The translations under genes were made by a program, and so were the position numbers. Below are positions 1 to 9,971 of a DNA stretch of 64,000 bases, piece by piece. How positions within the stretch are numbered: the stretch's first letter is position 1; each line of letters begins with the position of its first letter. The stretch comes from Brevibacillus sp. DP1.3A (lineage in GTDB: Bacteria > Bacillota > Bacilli > Brevibacillales > Brevibacillaceae): positions 2,101,501 to 2,165,500 of the forward strand of contig NZ_CP085876.1 of assembly GCF_013284245.2 (NCBI RefSeq). The letters run 5' to 3'. Under the pieces are notes generated by a model. It did no database searches, was not told the origin of the DNA, and saw only the letters and a list, made by a program, of their open reading frames with translations.

Positions 1-2
1 AA

Positions 3-155
3 CAAACGGTCAACCAAGGAGACCAGCTTTACTTGATGGCGTATCGCTCGTACAGTGATGCGTCGAAATGGCGAAACATTGCGAACGCCAATCAGATCGA
101 CAATCCCAGACTTCTAAAACCGGCTAGCACCCTACATGTGCCACTTGTGAGGTGA
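3..155 (+). CDS. LysM-domain baseplate protein, 3' end only
   Basis: A reading frame open from the left edge ends at TGA 153-155 and gives the last 50 residues of a protein. They contain GDQLYLMAYR and WRNIANANQIDNP followed by a leucine/proline tail, which is the usual pattern of the second half of a LysM fold. In extracellular contractile injection systems and some phage tails a small LysM protein (Afp7 or gp53-like) lies directly before the hub gene, and the next gene here is a hub gene. A baseplate role is therefore inferred. The N-terminus and full length lie outside the window. Confidence 0.75.
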   Translation, partial: QTVNQGDQLYLMAYRSYSDASKWRNIANANQIDNPRLLKPASTLHVPLVR

Positions 156-162
156 CGAAGGA

Positions 163-1278
163 ATGAGCGAATTAAAATTGACGACAGACCGCCATTCCTT
201 CGATGACCTGCGCCAAACGTACAACAACTTTCATTCCCCAGCCTTGGAAATACTCGTTGGAGGGAAAAAGCTGATCAGCCAGGTAGGTATCGCCATTACC
301 AAAGCGACGATCAACTCCAGCTTGGAAGGCAAAGCAGATACGTTCTCGTTTTCGGTAACGAATGCTTTTGATACGGCAGCGTGGGAATTTCGCTGGGTAG
401 ATGACTATTTGGTTCCTGGCAACGAAATCGAGATCCAGATGGGCTACGGAACCGAGCTGTCCAGTCTCTTTTACGGGCATATTACAGCCGTTTCGTTTGC
501 ATGCGAGGAGACGCCTACCATTACGGTAAAAGGGATGGACAAATCGTTCCTGCTTATGGTCGATAACAAGTCTACCTCTTGGAATAAAAAGAAATACAGC
601 GATGTCGTGAAAGAGCTGGGACAAAAATACGGCTTGTCGACGCATGTGGATGATACGGTTCATACAATCGAGCCCATTACAAAGACGGTCTCCGAGACTG
701 ACTTTCAATTTTTAAATCGTCTCGCAAAAATTTGCAACTACGATTTTTTTATCGTCGGGAAGAACTTGTATTTCCGTAAGCCACTGAGCAACATGACGCC
801 GGTCCTTACCTTGATCTGGGGAGTTTCCTTGCGCAGCTTTTCCGTTGATGTCAACATTGCTTCCCAAGCATCCTCCTATACGGTGCGATGGGTAGACAAG
901 GACAAATCAACGGTGCTCCAGGAAGCAAAAGCAACGAGCACAGATATCGGGAAGCTCGGGACCAATTCGAAGACAAGCGCTGATCTGCTGAAAGCAATCG
1001 GTGATTATTTTGATAAATACGAGTCTACGAAAAAGCTGGACTCACCTGAGGAGATAAAAGCGGTTGCGAAAGCACGCTTGAATCAACTCGCCATGAACCT
1101 TCTTGACGGCAACTGTGAGGCAGTCGGTCTGCCAGAAATTCGTGCTGGCCGCTATATCATGCTAGAGGGCATGGGGAAAAAGCTGAGTCAGCCTTATTAC
1201 ATCACATCTGTCACACACACCATCGATGTGGCATCTGGCTATGTCACGACGTTTCATGTGAAGGGAAATACGATATGA
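163..1278 (+). CDS. gp27-like hub protein (phage late control D / VgrG N-terminal family)
   Basis: A 371-residue protein of the phage late control D family, which forms the trimeric hub at the centre of a contractile tail baseplate. The N-terminal half (about residues 25-130) has the beta-barrel pattern with FSFSVTNAFD, IEIQMGYG and LFYGHITAVSF, typical of gp27/VgrG proteins. Around residue 180 comes the conserved SETDFQFLNRLAKICNYDFF segment, followed by the second barrel. A ribosome site GAGGTGA (149-155) lies 7 bases before ATG 163. The 3' end overlaps the spike gene by 4 bases (ATGA), so the two are probably translationally coupled. Family membership is strong; placement in an injection system rather than a prophage rests on the neighbours. 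Confidence 0.88.
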   Translation: MSELKLTTDRHSFDDLRQTYNNFHSPALEILVGGKKLISQVGIAITKATINSSLEGKADTFSFSVTNAFDTAAWEFRWVDDYLVPGNEIEIQMGYGTELSSLFYGHITAVSFACEETPTITVKGMDKSFLLMVDNKSTSWNKKKYSDVVKELGQKYGLSTHVDDTVHTIEPITKTVSETDFQFLNRLAKICNYDFFIVGKNLYFRKPLSNMTPVLTLIWGVSLRSFSVDVNIASQASSYTVRWVDKDKSTVLQEAKATSTDIGKLGTNSKTSADLLKAIGDYFDKYESTKKLDSPEEIKAVAKARLNQLAMNLLDGNCEAVGLPEIRAGRYIMLEGMGKKLSQPYYITSVTHTIDVASGYVTTFHVKGNTI

Positions 1279-2000
1279 GCTTTGATCATTGGTTCTACCA
1301 GGATGAAATTACAGAAGAAGAACGGGCAAGAATCCACGGTGTCATTGTCGGCATTGTAACCAACAATGAAGACCCTGAAAAGCTCTCGCGTGTGAAGCTG
1401 AAGCTGCCTCTGGTTGATAATGAGCGGGAGACGGACTGGGTGCGAATTGCCACGCTTTTTGCGGGAAAAGATCGCGGCAGCCTGTTTATTCCGGAGGTAG
1501 GCGACGAGGTGCTGGTCGCGTTTCACTGGGGAGATGTACGCGAGCCATTTGTAATCGGGATGCTCTGGAATCAGGAAAACAAAGGCCCGGAAATGGCGGA
1601 GAAAAACAACATCCGAAAAATCACGACCCGTGCAGGCCACGAAGTGATTTTTGGTGATGATCCGAATGACGGGAAGATCACGATTGCCACGAAAAAAGGA
1701 CAACAGGTGGAGCTGTCGGACAAGGATGAGAGTATTGTATTCAAGGAGAGCAGTGGAAACCACCAAATCGCCATCAAAGGTGGTAGCGCCAACGAAGTTA
1801 CGGTGAAGAGCGGCTCAAGTACGATTACGTTGAATGCAAAAGGGCAAGTGACCATTCAGTCAGACACATCGCTGACAATTAAGTCCACCCAGCTAAATCT
1901 GGAGGCGCAGGGAGCCATGTCGATTAAAGCAGGAGCGTCCCTGAACATCAAATCTGACGGAATTGTTGCCGTCAACGGTTCGGTGATCAAATTGAATTAA
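1275..2000 (+). CDS. gp5-like spike protein (phage baseplate assembly protein V family)
   Basis: A 241-residue central spike protein. Residues about 20-100 form the OB-fold of the gpV/gp5 family, with GVIVGIVTNNEDPEKLSRVKL, a PEVGDEVLVAFHWGD motif and FVIGMLWN. From about residue 115 to the end the chain is a run of short alternating beta repeats (ITIATKKG, IAIKGGS, ITLNAKG, LTIKSTQ, LNIKSDG), the pattern of the triple-stranded beta-helix needle. There is no lysozyme domain, as is usual for injection systems as opposed to T4 gp5. The 4-base overlap with the hub gene fits a one-to-one hub/spike complex. Confidence 0.9.
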   Translation: MSFDHWFYQDEITEEERARIHGVIVGIVTNNEDPEKLSRVKLKLPLVDNERETDWVRIATLFAGKDRGSLFIPEVGDEVLVAFHWGDVREPFVIGMLWNQENKGPEMAEKNNIRKITTRAGHEVIFGDDPNDGKITIATKKGQQVELSDKDESIVFKESSGNHQIAIKGGSANEVTVKSGSSTITLNAKGQVTIQSDTSLTIKSTQLNLEAQGAMSIKAGASLNIKSDGIVAVNGSVIKLN

Positions 2001-2016
2001 TTCATGGGGGGATTCC

Positions 2017-2418
2017 ATGCAGCAGCCATTCGGTGAAAAAGGATGGAAGTTCCCTATTCAGGTGGATCAGGCTACAGGCCGTATTCGTTTGTCCGACTAC
2101 GAGGATGACATCGCAGAAGCGATTCGCATCATTCTTTCCACAGCAAAGGGAGAGCGTGTGATGCGACCGAAATTCGGGAGCGGATTGCAAGGCTTCATGT
2201 TTGATGGCACGGACGGAACGAGCCTGGCATTGCTCCAGTCGGACATCGCAGAAGCGATCATGATCTGGGAACCGCGTGTACGAGATGTGCAAGTGGAGGC
2301 CAAGGTCGACAAGAATCATTCCGAAACGGTGAACGTTACGATCAGCTATACCGTACGTGCGACAAACAAAGGCTATCAGCTGTTGCATCCTGTCCATCGT
2401 CTCAGTCCACGTGGATAG
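2017..2418 (+). CDS. gp25-like baseplate wedge protein (GPW/gp25 family)
   Basis: A 133-residue protein of the GPW/gp25 family, the small wedge protein that in contractile systems nucleates the sheath on the baseplate. The family pattern is clear: GRIRLSDYEDDIAEAIRIILSTAKGERVMRPKFGSGL near the N-terminus, including the conserved ERVMRPKFG core, then a helix and the strand segment WEPRVRDVQVE near residue 90. The length is normal for the family. A GGGGGG ribosome site lies just before ATG 2017, 16 bases after the spike gene. Confidence 0.92.
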   Translation: MQQPFGEKGWKFPIQVDQATGRIRLSDYEDDIAEAIRIILSTAKGERVMRPKFGSGLQGFMFDGTDGTSLALLQSDIAEAIMIWEPRVRDVQVEAKVDKNHSETVNVTISYTVRATNKGYQLLHPVHRLSPRG

Positions 2419-2466
2419 CGCAAGAGTCACAGTCGTGTGAAGAAAAAAGGAAGGGAGGTGGGTAAC

Positions 2467-5400
2467 GTGAAACCACCTTTGGTCGATCCGCGGGACATGC
2501 AAGCAGTCATCCGAAAAATGCGCGAAATGGTGCCGTTCTACACCCCGGAGTGGCGATTCACTCCAGAAGATCCTGATGCGGGTACGGCTTTATTTCTCCT
2601 TTTCGCAGACATGCTGATGAATAATCGTGAGCGTTTGAATCAAGTGCCTGAGCGAAATTTTATCGCTTTTCTCAATATGCTCGGTGTCGGAATGGCTCAG
2701 GCAAGACCGGCAGAAACCTTTTTGACATTTGAATTAAGTACAGGTGTGCAAAAGCCAGTGTGGATTCCAGTGGGGACAAAAGTTTCGGGTAAGACTGCCC
2801 TTGGCGATGAAGTGGTTTTCGAAACAGATCAGCCTATGCTGGCTACCCCCTCTCTCCCGACAGATCTGTTGTTTTCCAATGGCAGTCGAGACTTTTTAAC
2901 AGATGTAACGAGTTGGCTTGGGACAAGTGCACCGCTCTCTCTCTTGGACTGCAAGACTTTGCCTAATCATCAGGAGCATTGCTGGTATTTGGGGCATGAG
3001 GACTTGTTTTGTTTAGGAGATCATGCTTCGATCCAGCTCACGATGGTTTCCAATCAGGAACGCTATTTGGAATCCTTGCTGACAGAGAAGCTGGCGAATC
3101 CAGAGCTGGTCGAGTGGACGTATCTGTCAGAGGGCGGATGGGTTTTGTTCGACAAGATGGAGGCTGATCAAAATCGGCTGCGCTTGGAAAAAAAGCAGCG
3201 GAAAAAATGGGAGTCTAGTGAAGTGCAAGGAATCGAAAATCGTTGGCTTCGTTGTAGAGTGAAGCCAGGTATGATTCATGAATGGATGAAAAATGGCGGG
3301 AGTACCTCTCTGACCCAAATACAGTTGAAGACGGATTACTTGCCAACAGATGATCCCGAGGGCCTTGCACCCGACATGCTTTTCTCCAATGATGTACAGG
3401 TTTCTGGGAGTGGCTGCCTTGCGTTTGGCGAGCAGCTCGCACCGTATGGCATGTTTTTTTTGTCCTGTGAAGAGGCGCTGACGAAGCCTGGTAGTACAGT
3501 TGCCCTTCGTTTTCGGATGAAGACGGTGGCTTATCCCGCTACACATCTGTCACAACCAGAGCCGAAATGGAAATGGATCATGAAGGAGTCTTCCTTTGAC
3601 CCTCCTGCGACGACACCCGTCACGGTCAGCAAGGTGGTATGGGAATACTGGAATGGTAGCGGATGGATGGTGCTCCTGTCAGGAGAGGATCGGGAGAAGC
3701 TGTTTGCTGGTACCGAGTCGGATGAGGAGATTGTGGTTGCCTTTACGTGTCCAGATGATTTGCAGCCGACGACCGTGCAATCCCAGCCCGGGTATTGGAT
3801 CCGTGTGAGAATTCTTCAGGTGGACGGCTTATATGGCCCGAACCCTGTTTACATGGCCCCGTGGCTGGAAGACATGCGCCTGACCTACTCGTACCGAGAG
3901 CCGTTGCATGAGCCGGAAGCGATTCTCACACAGAACGACTTGGATTGGCAGCAGCCTGTCCGCACAGGCAATCATCAGGCTAGCTTCCAGCCGTTTTTGC
4001 CATCCGAATGCCTGCATCCTGTTGTCTACTTTGGATTTGAGCAGCCGCCTTTACAAGGACCGCTCTCTTTCTACTTTTCTTTTTTACCGATGGAAGAATC
4101 ACCAGGGGCTGCTCCGGTTGTGCAGTGGGAATACAAGCGCAAAGAAACAGGAACAACGTCTTGGGCCAAGCTGCAGACGATTGATCAGACCGCTGGTTTT
4201 ACGGAAAGTGGTACCGTCCGTTTCGCTGGTCCTTTTGATATGGAAAAAAGCAAAATGTTTGAGCGGGAGCGTTATTGGATTCGCGCTGTCAACGTAGACA
4301 ATCGGCTTGGAGGAGGCGCTTTGGATGCACGACATTCCGTGCTAAGCGGCTTTTATCCGAATACGATACGAGCCATTCAACAGGAGACGATTCGCAATGA
4401 AATGGCAGAGCGGATAGCAGAGGGGCCACAAGCCGAGTACAGACTCCTCCGCCATCCCGTCATGGGCGAAGAGGTATGGGTAGATGAAACAGGCTCCTTT
4501 TTGCCGAGTGAACGAAAGAGCTGGCTGGAACATCCAGAAAATCGGGTGGAACTGCTCAATGATTCTGAAGGGAACGAGCAAAAATGTTGGGTTCTGTGGA
4601 AGCGAGTAGAGCATCTGCACGATTCTGGCCCGGATGATCGCCATTACTGCTTGGAGAGCGCTACTGGAAAAATTTTGTTTGGCGATGGCCGACACGGTAG
4701 GGAGCTTCCTCAAACCGGACTCGGTTCCGTGAGGGTGACGTATAAGGTCGGAGGGGGAACAGCAGGGAATCTTCCTGTTGGGCAGTTGAATCAACTGGAA
4801 CAATCGATCCCATTTGTCCAAGCCGTCAGCAATCCGGTGCCTGCTGTTGGGGGAAGTGATCAGGAGATGCTCACGGAAGCCTTGCAGCGCGGTCCTCAAA
4901 CCATTAAACATCGCTATCGAGCGGTGACAGCTGAAGATTTCGAATGGCTCGTCCGTGAAGCGCATCCGGAGATACCTAAAGTGAAGTGTTTGCCGAATCG
5001 CAACAGCCGCCTGCAAAGAGAAGCAGGGCATGTCACTGTGATCGTATTGCCCGCAGCGGGATGCTTCGGCACACAATTTTTGGAGCTTCGGCGTTCTGTC
5101 ACGAACTACTTGCTTACACATGCGGCAGCGACGGTAGCCTCCCCCGAGCGGATTCATGTTAGGGAGCCTGTCTACTTGGAAATTGCGGTGACGGCAGAGC
5201 TGGCAGTGGGGGCTTTGGAGGAAATCGTAGAGGTGGAGCTGGAGACACTCGGCAAGCTCGCGCGATTCCTTGACCCGATATCGGGAAATCTGCACGGTGG
5301 GGGTTGGGAAATAGGACAACGTGTGCACCCGTCGCTCTTGTTTGCCTTGTTGAAATCCGTAAAGGGCGTCCGCTTTGTGGATCATCTGACCTTGACTGTA

Positions 5401-5517
5401 TTTCGAACGGAAAATGGGCAACGAAAGGAACTACTCGCTAGTGAATACGAAACGATCGTACATGGGATCGTCACAGAGGGTGCGCATCGAATCAGCGTCC
5501 GCGTTCACGACAGCTAG
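2467..5517 (+). CDS. Baseplate J-like wedge protein 1 (putative baseplate assembly protein)
   Basis: A very large (1016-residue) wedge protein of the baseplate J/gp6 group that is described from injection-system clusters as putative baseplate assembly protein. The N-terminus has the wedge motif MVPFYTPEW, then DPDAGTALFLLFADMLMNNRERLNQVPE. Around residue 730 comes LFGDGRHGRELP followed by GGGTAGNLP, and around 818 RAVTAEDFEWLVREAHPEI, both hallmarks of baseplate J proteins. The long insert between (about 150-700) is beta-rich and would decorate the outside. The GTG at 2467 is preferred over an in-frame GTG at 2437 because GGGAGGTG (2453-2460) is 6 bases before it. It is the first of two tandem paralogs. 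Confidence 0.88.
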   Translation: MKPPLVDPRDMQAVIRKMREMVPFYTPEWRFTPEDPDAGTALFLLFADMLMNNRERLNQVPERNFIAFLNMLGVGMAQARPAETFLTFELSTGVQKPVWIPVGTKVSGKTALGDEVVFETDQPMLATPSLPTDLLFSNGSRDFLTDVTSWLGTSAPLSLLDCKTLPNHQEHCWYLGHEDLFCLGDHASIQLTMVSNQERYLESLLTEKLANPELVEWTYLSEGGWVLFDKMEADQNRLRLEKKQRKKWESSEVQGIENRWLRCRVKPGMIHEWMKNGGSTSLTQIQLKTDYLPTDDPEGLAPDMLFSNDVQVSGSGCLAFGEQLAPYGMFFLSCEEALTKPGSTVALRFRMKTVAYPATHLSQPEPKWKWIMKESSFDPPATTPVTVSKVVWEYWNGSGWMVLLSGEDREKLFAGTESDEEIVVAFTCPDDLQPTTVQSQPGYWIRVRILQVDGLYGPNPVYMAPWLEDMRLTYSYREPLHEPEAILTQNDLDWQQPVRTGNHQASFQPFLPSECLHPVVYFGFEQPPLQGPLSFYFSFLPMEESPGAAPVVQWEYKRKETGTTSWAKLQTIDQTAGFTESGTVRFAGPFDMEKSKMFERERYWIRAVNVDNRLGGGALDARHSVLSGFYPNTIRAIQQETIRNEMAERIAEGPQAEYRLLRHPVMGEEVWVDETGSFLPSERKSWLEHPENRVELLNDSEGNEQKCWVLWKRVEHLHDSGPDDRHYCLESATGKILFGDGRHGRELPQTGLGSVRVTYKVGGGTAGNLPVGQLNQLEQSIPFVQAVSNPVPAVGGSDQEMLTEALQRGPQTIKHRYRAVTAEDFEWLVREAHPEIPKVKCLPNRNSRLQREAGHVTVIVLPAAGCFGTQFLELRRSVTNYLLTHAAATVASPERIHVREPVYLEIAVTAELAVGALEEIVEVELETLGKLARFLDPISGNLHGGGWEIGQRVHPSLLFALLKSVKGVRFVDHLTLTVFRTENGQRKELLASEYETIVHGIVTEGAHRISVRVHDS

Positions 5518-5558
5518 GCTTTCTTCCCACCCAAACATTGAAAAAGGAAGTGTGCGCT

Positions 5559-7802
5559 ATGCTTCCATCCAAGAATCTGGATGATCGCCACTTTGAAGAG
5601 ATCGTAGAACAAGCAAAAAACGCGATCCCTAAGCTGCAGCCAGAGTGGGGTGATCACCGTCATCACGATCCGGGCATTACGCTTTTGGAGATGTTCGCGT
5701 GGTTAACGGAAATGCAGCAATATTATCTCAACCGGATAACGGAAAAGAACGAAAGTAAATTTTTACAGCTCATGGGTGTACACCCAAAGAACCGGTCATG
5801 TGCGACGACGGATGTAACGTTTTTCGACGTGTCAGAAGAAGCGATCCTTCCGGAGAAGATGAGATTGTTCGCGGGGAATCTTCCTTTCGAGACGGAACAT
5901 TCGCTTGTTCTGGTACCGGCCAGCCTGGAGCGTGTTCTGGTTCATACAGAAAGCGGAACGGCGGATGTGAGTTCATCCAATGCGCATAACGGTGTTTCCT
6001 ACTTCGCATTTGGCCAGGAACCAAAGATAGGGAACAAGATTTACTTAGGCTTTGATCGACCGCTGCCAGTGGGGAAGGCAGTCTCCATCGGATTGCGCCT
6101 GGTTGAGGACTATCCTGTTCCAATTGTCCCGCTTACACCCACATCGCTTTTCGTTCCATCGGCCACTCTCGAGTGGGAGTACTATGGACAGAACGAACGC
6201 ACGCAAGAAATGGGATGGAGTCCGTTGCCACGAGTCTCGGATGAAACGATGAATCTCTCCTTCTCAGGACGAGTCCTGATCGAGCTTGAAGGGGCAATGA
6301 AGCCGCTCATGCTTTACCCCGCCAATGATCGGCCTCGATTTTGGCTCTGTGCGACATTGCGTACCGGTCGATTCGAATTGGCTCCTCGCATGGAAAAAAT
6401 CGAGCTTAATACCGTGAGCGTCATCCAACGCGAAACCCTCAGTCAGGTATGGGAGTTTGACGGGACCGATCAAGTGGATCAGACGATCGTCCTTGCAAGC
6501 TCGCTATTGTATGAAGGCACTGTGGAGGTTCAATGCAAAAAGGGGCGTCATTGGCAAAGTGGATGGGATCAAGATGAACCAGACCAAACCGATACAGGTG
6601 TATTTTCTTTTCACGTTTCCCGCGACCCAGAACAGGGCGCGACGATGATTCGTTTTGGAAGTGCAATGCCTGAGGGCAGCAAAAATATTCGGGTTATCGC
6701 GTATCGGAGCGACTTTGCAGGGCAGCAGTTCATTGGAGAAAGCAGTGGATTGCCACATCAAGTGTTTCGGCTGAATGTCCAATCGATCTTGCCAGAAACG
6801 TTTGTCATTCAGGTGGCGCGTCAGGTCGAAGGCAGTCCGTTTCATGTTTGGGAAGACTGGTCGCTGGTCACCAATTTTGACCGATCGGGACCACAGGACC
6901 GCCATTTTATCCTGAATGATTCGGACGGGGCAGAAATTGCGTTTGGCAACAATGAGCACGGAGCTATTCCTGAAAGGCTGGAAGGCATGGCGGGCATTCG
7001 GATCATCTCTTGTCAGACAGGCCAAGGTGAGAAGGGGAATGTGCAGGGAGGTCAAATTACCCGATTCCTACCGCTCGCCAGTCAGCGAACCACCGCGCAG
7101 GTGACAAATCCCCGTCCAGCCAGTGAGGGAAGCGAGCGCGAAACGATCGATCAAGCCAAACACAGGATGAGAATGGAATGGAAAAAACCGCAGCGGGCCG
7201 TTACAGCAGAAGATTATGAGGCCATCGCGCTCTCGACACCCGGATTGCGTGTGGCCCGCGCGAAGGCAATCCCTCTGTATAAAGTAGGGGAAATGGGGGC
7301 TTCCGAGCAAAACGCAGCCGCTCAAATGACTGTTGTCATCGTCCCGTTCAGCGACCAGCCGACACCACTGCCAAGTGAAGGCTTCCTGCGGACCGTTTGC
7401 CACCAATTGGAACAGCGAAGGCTGCTGACGACAGAAGTCCATGTGGCCGCTCCAGCCTATATCAAAGTGACCGTTTTCGCGACAATCGTGGTGGAGCCTG
7501 CGTTTGCAGACAAAAAGCAGATCGTGCTACAGGCACTGAAGCAGTATTTGACGCCATTGAATGTCCAAGATTCTTCGACTCATCAAGGAAAAGGATGGGA
7601 ATTTGGTCGGCCTGTTTATAAAAGCGATCTCTACGAGGTGTTAAACCAGATCGAGGGTGTGCTGTACGTGACGGATTTGTGGGTTTCCGCGGAGGGCACA
7701 GGCATCATCAGAGATGAAGGGGGAGATATTCAGATTCCGCTCCATGCGCTGGTGTACTCAGGAGAGCATGTTCTGGAGCTTGTTGTGGATAGAGAAAGAT
7801 AG
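5559..7802 (+). CDS. Baseplate J-like wedge protein 2
   Basis: A 747-residue paralog of the preceding gene. It opens with the wedge pattern RHFEEIVEQAKNAIPKLQPEW and a DPGITLLEMFAWLTEMQQYYLNR segment. Near residue 450 it has the baseplate J signature AFGNNEHGAIPE, and near 546 RAVTAEDYEAIALSTPGLRVARAKA. Two J-type proteins in a row form the heterodimeric wedge in many actinobacterial and cyanobacterial injection systems, so the pair is probably one functional unit. ATG 5559 is chosen over the in-frame TTG at 5538 because AAAAGGAAG lies 8 bases upstream of it. Confidence 0.87.
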   Translation: MLPSKNLDDRHFEEIVEQAKNAIPKLQPEWGDHRHHDPGITLLEMFAWLTEMQQYYLNRITEKNESKFLQLMGVHPKNRSCATTDVTFFDVSEEAILPEKMRLFAGNLPFETEHSLVLVPASLERVLVHTESGTADVSSSNAHNGVSYFAFGQEPKIGNKIYLGFDRPLPVGKAVSIGLRLVEDYPVPIVPLTPTSLFVPSATLEWEYYGQNERTQEMGWSPLPRVSDETMNLSFSGRVLIELEGAMKPLMLYPANDRPRFWLCATLRTGRFELAPRMEKIELNTVSVIQRETLSQVWEFDGTDQVDQTIVLASSLLYEGTVEVQCKKGRHWQSGWDQDEPDQTDTGVFSFHVSRDPEQGATMIRFGSAMPEGSKNIRVIAYRSDFAGQQFIGESSGLPHQVFRLNVQSILPETFVIQVARQVEGSPFHVWEDWSLVTNFDRSGPQDRHFILNDSDGAEIAFGNNEHGAIPERLEGMAGIRIISCQTGQGEKGNVQGGQITRFLPLASQRTTAQVTNPRPASEGSERETIDQAKHRMRMEWKKPQRAVTAEDYEAIALSTPGLRVARAKAIPLYKVGEMGASEQNAAAQMTVVIVPFSDQPTPLPSEGFLRTVCHQLEQRRLLTTEVHVAAPAYIKVTVFATIVVEPAFADKKQIVLQALKQYLTPLNVQDSSTHQGKGWEFGRPVYKSDLYEVLNQIEGVLYVTDLWVSAEGTGIIRDEGGDIQIPLHALVYSGEHVLELVVDRER

Positions 7803-7826
7803 GCGGGAGCAAACGGAGGAGTGGTC

Positions 7827-9935
7827 GTGGATACAATGAATCGTTTCTTTTCCCTGAACAATCCGTCCGATTGGCAGCGGGGGGCCTGGTATAACCTTCA
7901 CGTCTCCAACGAGGGGATCGCGCTGAATAAATCGCCCGAATATGTGATCGATCATGTGCATCTGGCTGGGACGACACATCACTCTCGACTCTTGGATTTT
8001 GCGATTGCACGAGTTGGCTCGTTACTTTGGCTGGATGAAAGCGGGCATATCACGCATTACGATGACAGCAACAACTTCAAGGAGACTGTGTTTCGCGCTG
8101 GACGCGGGTTGTTTTCCAAAGACTCGTTTCTCGCCGCTGATGATGAATACGTGTACATCATCGACCCCGAAGCGAGGCGAAAAGTCGGAGCGTATTCCAT
8201 AGCCAACGGCCAGTGTGTTTGGAGCTGGGAAGAGGGGGAAGGACAGCGGCTTTTTCCTTTGGATGCAGGGCTGGATGAAGAAGGACATCTTTACATCACG
8301 ACACCCGTGGTTGTAGATCAAGCCAACGAACGGAAGGAAATCACGGCGGGAACACAAGTCGTCGTCCTTCGGCTGAATCGGGCAGGCAAGATAGACGCTA
8401 CATACGCGCATGCGGAATTGAAAGTAACAGAGACAGCTACACTCCGTGAGATCAGGCGAAGAAGGTTGTTTCGCCTGTCCGTTGCCGAATCGGGCAAGGC
8501 CTATCTATTTTTGGCACAGACGAATCAAGTGTTTCGGTTCTCTTCGGAAGGCGCCGATGTGTGCACCCTGGCGATCCCATCCGGAACCAAGCCCGCGGGA
8601 TTTGCAGTGGGTCCAGGTCCCATTCTCTATGTGGGTGATAGTCGTTCCATTGATTCGGCTCATGATCATACCCGATTCATTTTGCGTTTTCAACCAACGG
8701 GAGAAGCACTTGCGCCATTGACCAACTACCACGGACGTGCAGACAAGCTCGTTTTTGACAAGCAGCAACGTTTGTATGTTTGGGACGCGCAGAAAAATGT
8801 TCTGACCATGTTGAGGCTCGTCTCGCGGACGTCCAACCTGGATGAGACCGGAATACCGATGGGTATCTACTTCTCTCGTGCATTGGATAGCGCGGAATTT
8901 GAAACGGTGTGGCATAAATTCACGCTGGATGCAGACATACCAAAAGAAACGCAATTACTCATCTCGACATTTTCTTCTGATCGAAAAGAGCATGTGCTTC
9001 ATGGAGCCGTACACAATCTGGATGATTTTTTGCTGTCACCCGACATGGACTGGAAAACCAAGCTGCAAAGGACGTCCAATTTATGGTCGGAGCCGGTAAT
9101 CAACGCTTCAGATGCGTTGCTTCATTCAGCAAAAGGCCGCTATTTATGGCTCAAAATCGAATGGCTCGGTACTGACCGTCACTCCCCGTTGCTCAAGCAG
9201 ATGCGGATTTACTCGCCGCGCGACACATTTTTGCGGTATCTGCCAGCGACTTATCAAAGTGAACCTGCCAGTGCTGATTTTTTGGAGCGCTTCCTCTCCC
9301 TTTTCGGGACGTTTTACTTGGAGCTGGAGGAACAGATTGATACCATCTCGCGGTTGTTCGATCCTGATACGACACCTGGCGAATTTGTCCCTTGGCTCGC
9401 TTCCTGGATGGGGATGGGCAGGGAAGAGCATTGGACAGAGGCACAGCGCCGAGAGCTGATTCGTCGCGCGCCAGAGCTGTACGCAGAGCGGGGCACTCGT
9501 GCGGGCTTGGAAAAGATGGTCGAGCTGTATACCGGGGAGCGCCCGATGATCGTTGAGTATTTTCAAATCAGGGACATGAAGGCGATCCCTGAGCTGCACG
9601 AGCTAATCTCTTCCTTGTACATGGATCATCCGTATCAATTTTGCCTGATCGTTTCGCAGGAATGCGCGAAAACAGAGCGGGAGCAGTCGGTTCTGCAAAA
9701 GATTTTGGAAGATCAAAAGCCTGCTTTTACAGAGGCGAAGCTGATCGTTCTGCGCCCGGGCATCTACGCCGACCTCCATAGCTACGTGGGGATTAATTCT
9801 TATTTGACGGAGCCGTCATTCCTTACGCTCGATCAAAATTTATCGATGCCATACAACACGGTGCTAAGCGGGAAGGACCGCAGCAGACGAATCGATTATG
9901 ACACGAGGATTGGTCTGGATGCAGAGCTGGAGTAA
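7827..9935 (+). CDS. Phage tail protein (P2 gpI-like domain) with N-terminal beta-propeller
   Basis: A 702-residue fusion. Roughly residues 25-330 form repeated strand units (LWLDESGHITHY, YIIDPEARRKVGAY, LYITTPVVVD, LYVWDAQKNVL) that look like NHL/WD-type propeller blades. Residues about 465-590 are a gpI-like tail domain, starting at LRYLPATYQSEP and including PWLASWMGMG and the RRAPELYAERGTRAGLEKM helix. The gpI-like domain links the wedge to tail fibres in phages and injection systems, while a propeller would be a surface or adhesion module. GTG 7827 is chosen because GGAGGA (7815-7820) is 6 bases before it; ATG 7836 is an alternative. Propeller assignment is by pattern only. Confidence 0.82.
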   Translation: MDTMNRFFSLNNPSDWQRGAWYNLHVSNEGIALNKSPEYVIDHVHLAGTTHHSRLLDFAIARVGSLLWLDESGHITHYDDSNNFKETVFRAGRGLFSKDSFLAADDEYVYIIDPEARRKVGAYSIANGQCVWSWEEGEGQRLFPLDAGLDEEGHLYITTPVVVDQANERKEITAGTQVVVLRLNRAGKIDATYAHAELKVTETATLREIRRRRLFRLSVAESGKAYLFLAQTNQVFRFSSEGADVCTLAIPSGTKPAGFAVGPGPILYVGDSRSIDSAHDHTRFILRFQPTGEALAPLTNYHGRADKLVFDKQQRLYVWDAQKNVLTMLRLVSRTSNLDETGIPMGIYFSRALDSAEFETVWHKFTLDADIPKETQLLISTFSSDRKEHVLHGAVHNLDDFLLSPDMDWKTKLQRTSNLWSEPVINASDALLHSAKGRYLWLKIEWLGTDRHSPLLKQMRIYSPRDTFLRYLPATYQSEPASADFLERFLSLFGTFYLELEEQIDTISRLFDPDTTPGEFVPWLASWMGMGREEHWTEAQRRELIRRAPELYAERGTRAGLEKMVELYTGERPMIVEYFQIRDMKAIPELHELISSLYMDHPYQFCLIVSQECAKTEREQSVLQKILEDQKPAFTEAKLIVLRPGIYADLHSYVGINSYLTEPSFLTLDQNLSMPYNTVLSGKDRSRRIDYDTRIGLDAELE

Positions 9936-9971
9936 GAAGCCGAGATTTTTAAGCAAAGTGAGGTGTTCGAG

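Noticed and set aside
4342..5421. Long minus-strand open frame inside the first baseplate J gene
   Set aside because: It has no ribosome site, no recognisable domain and lies fully opposite a well-supported gene.
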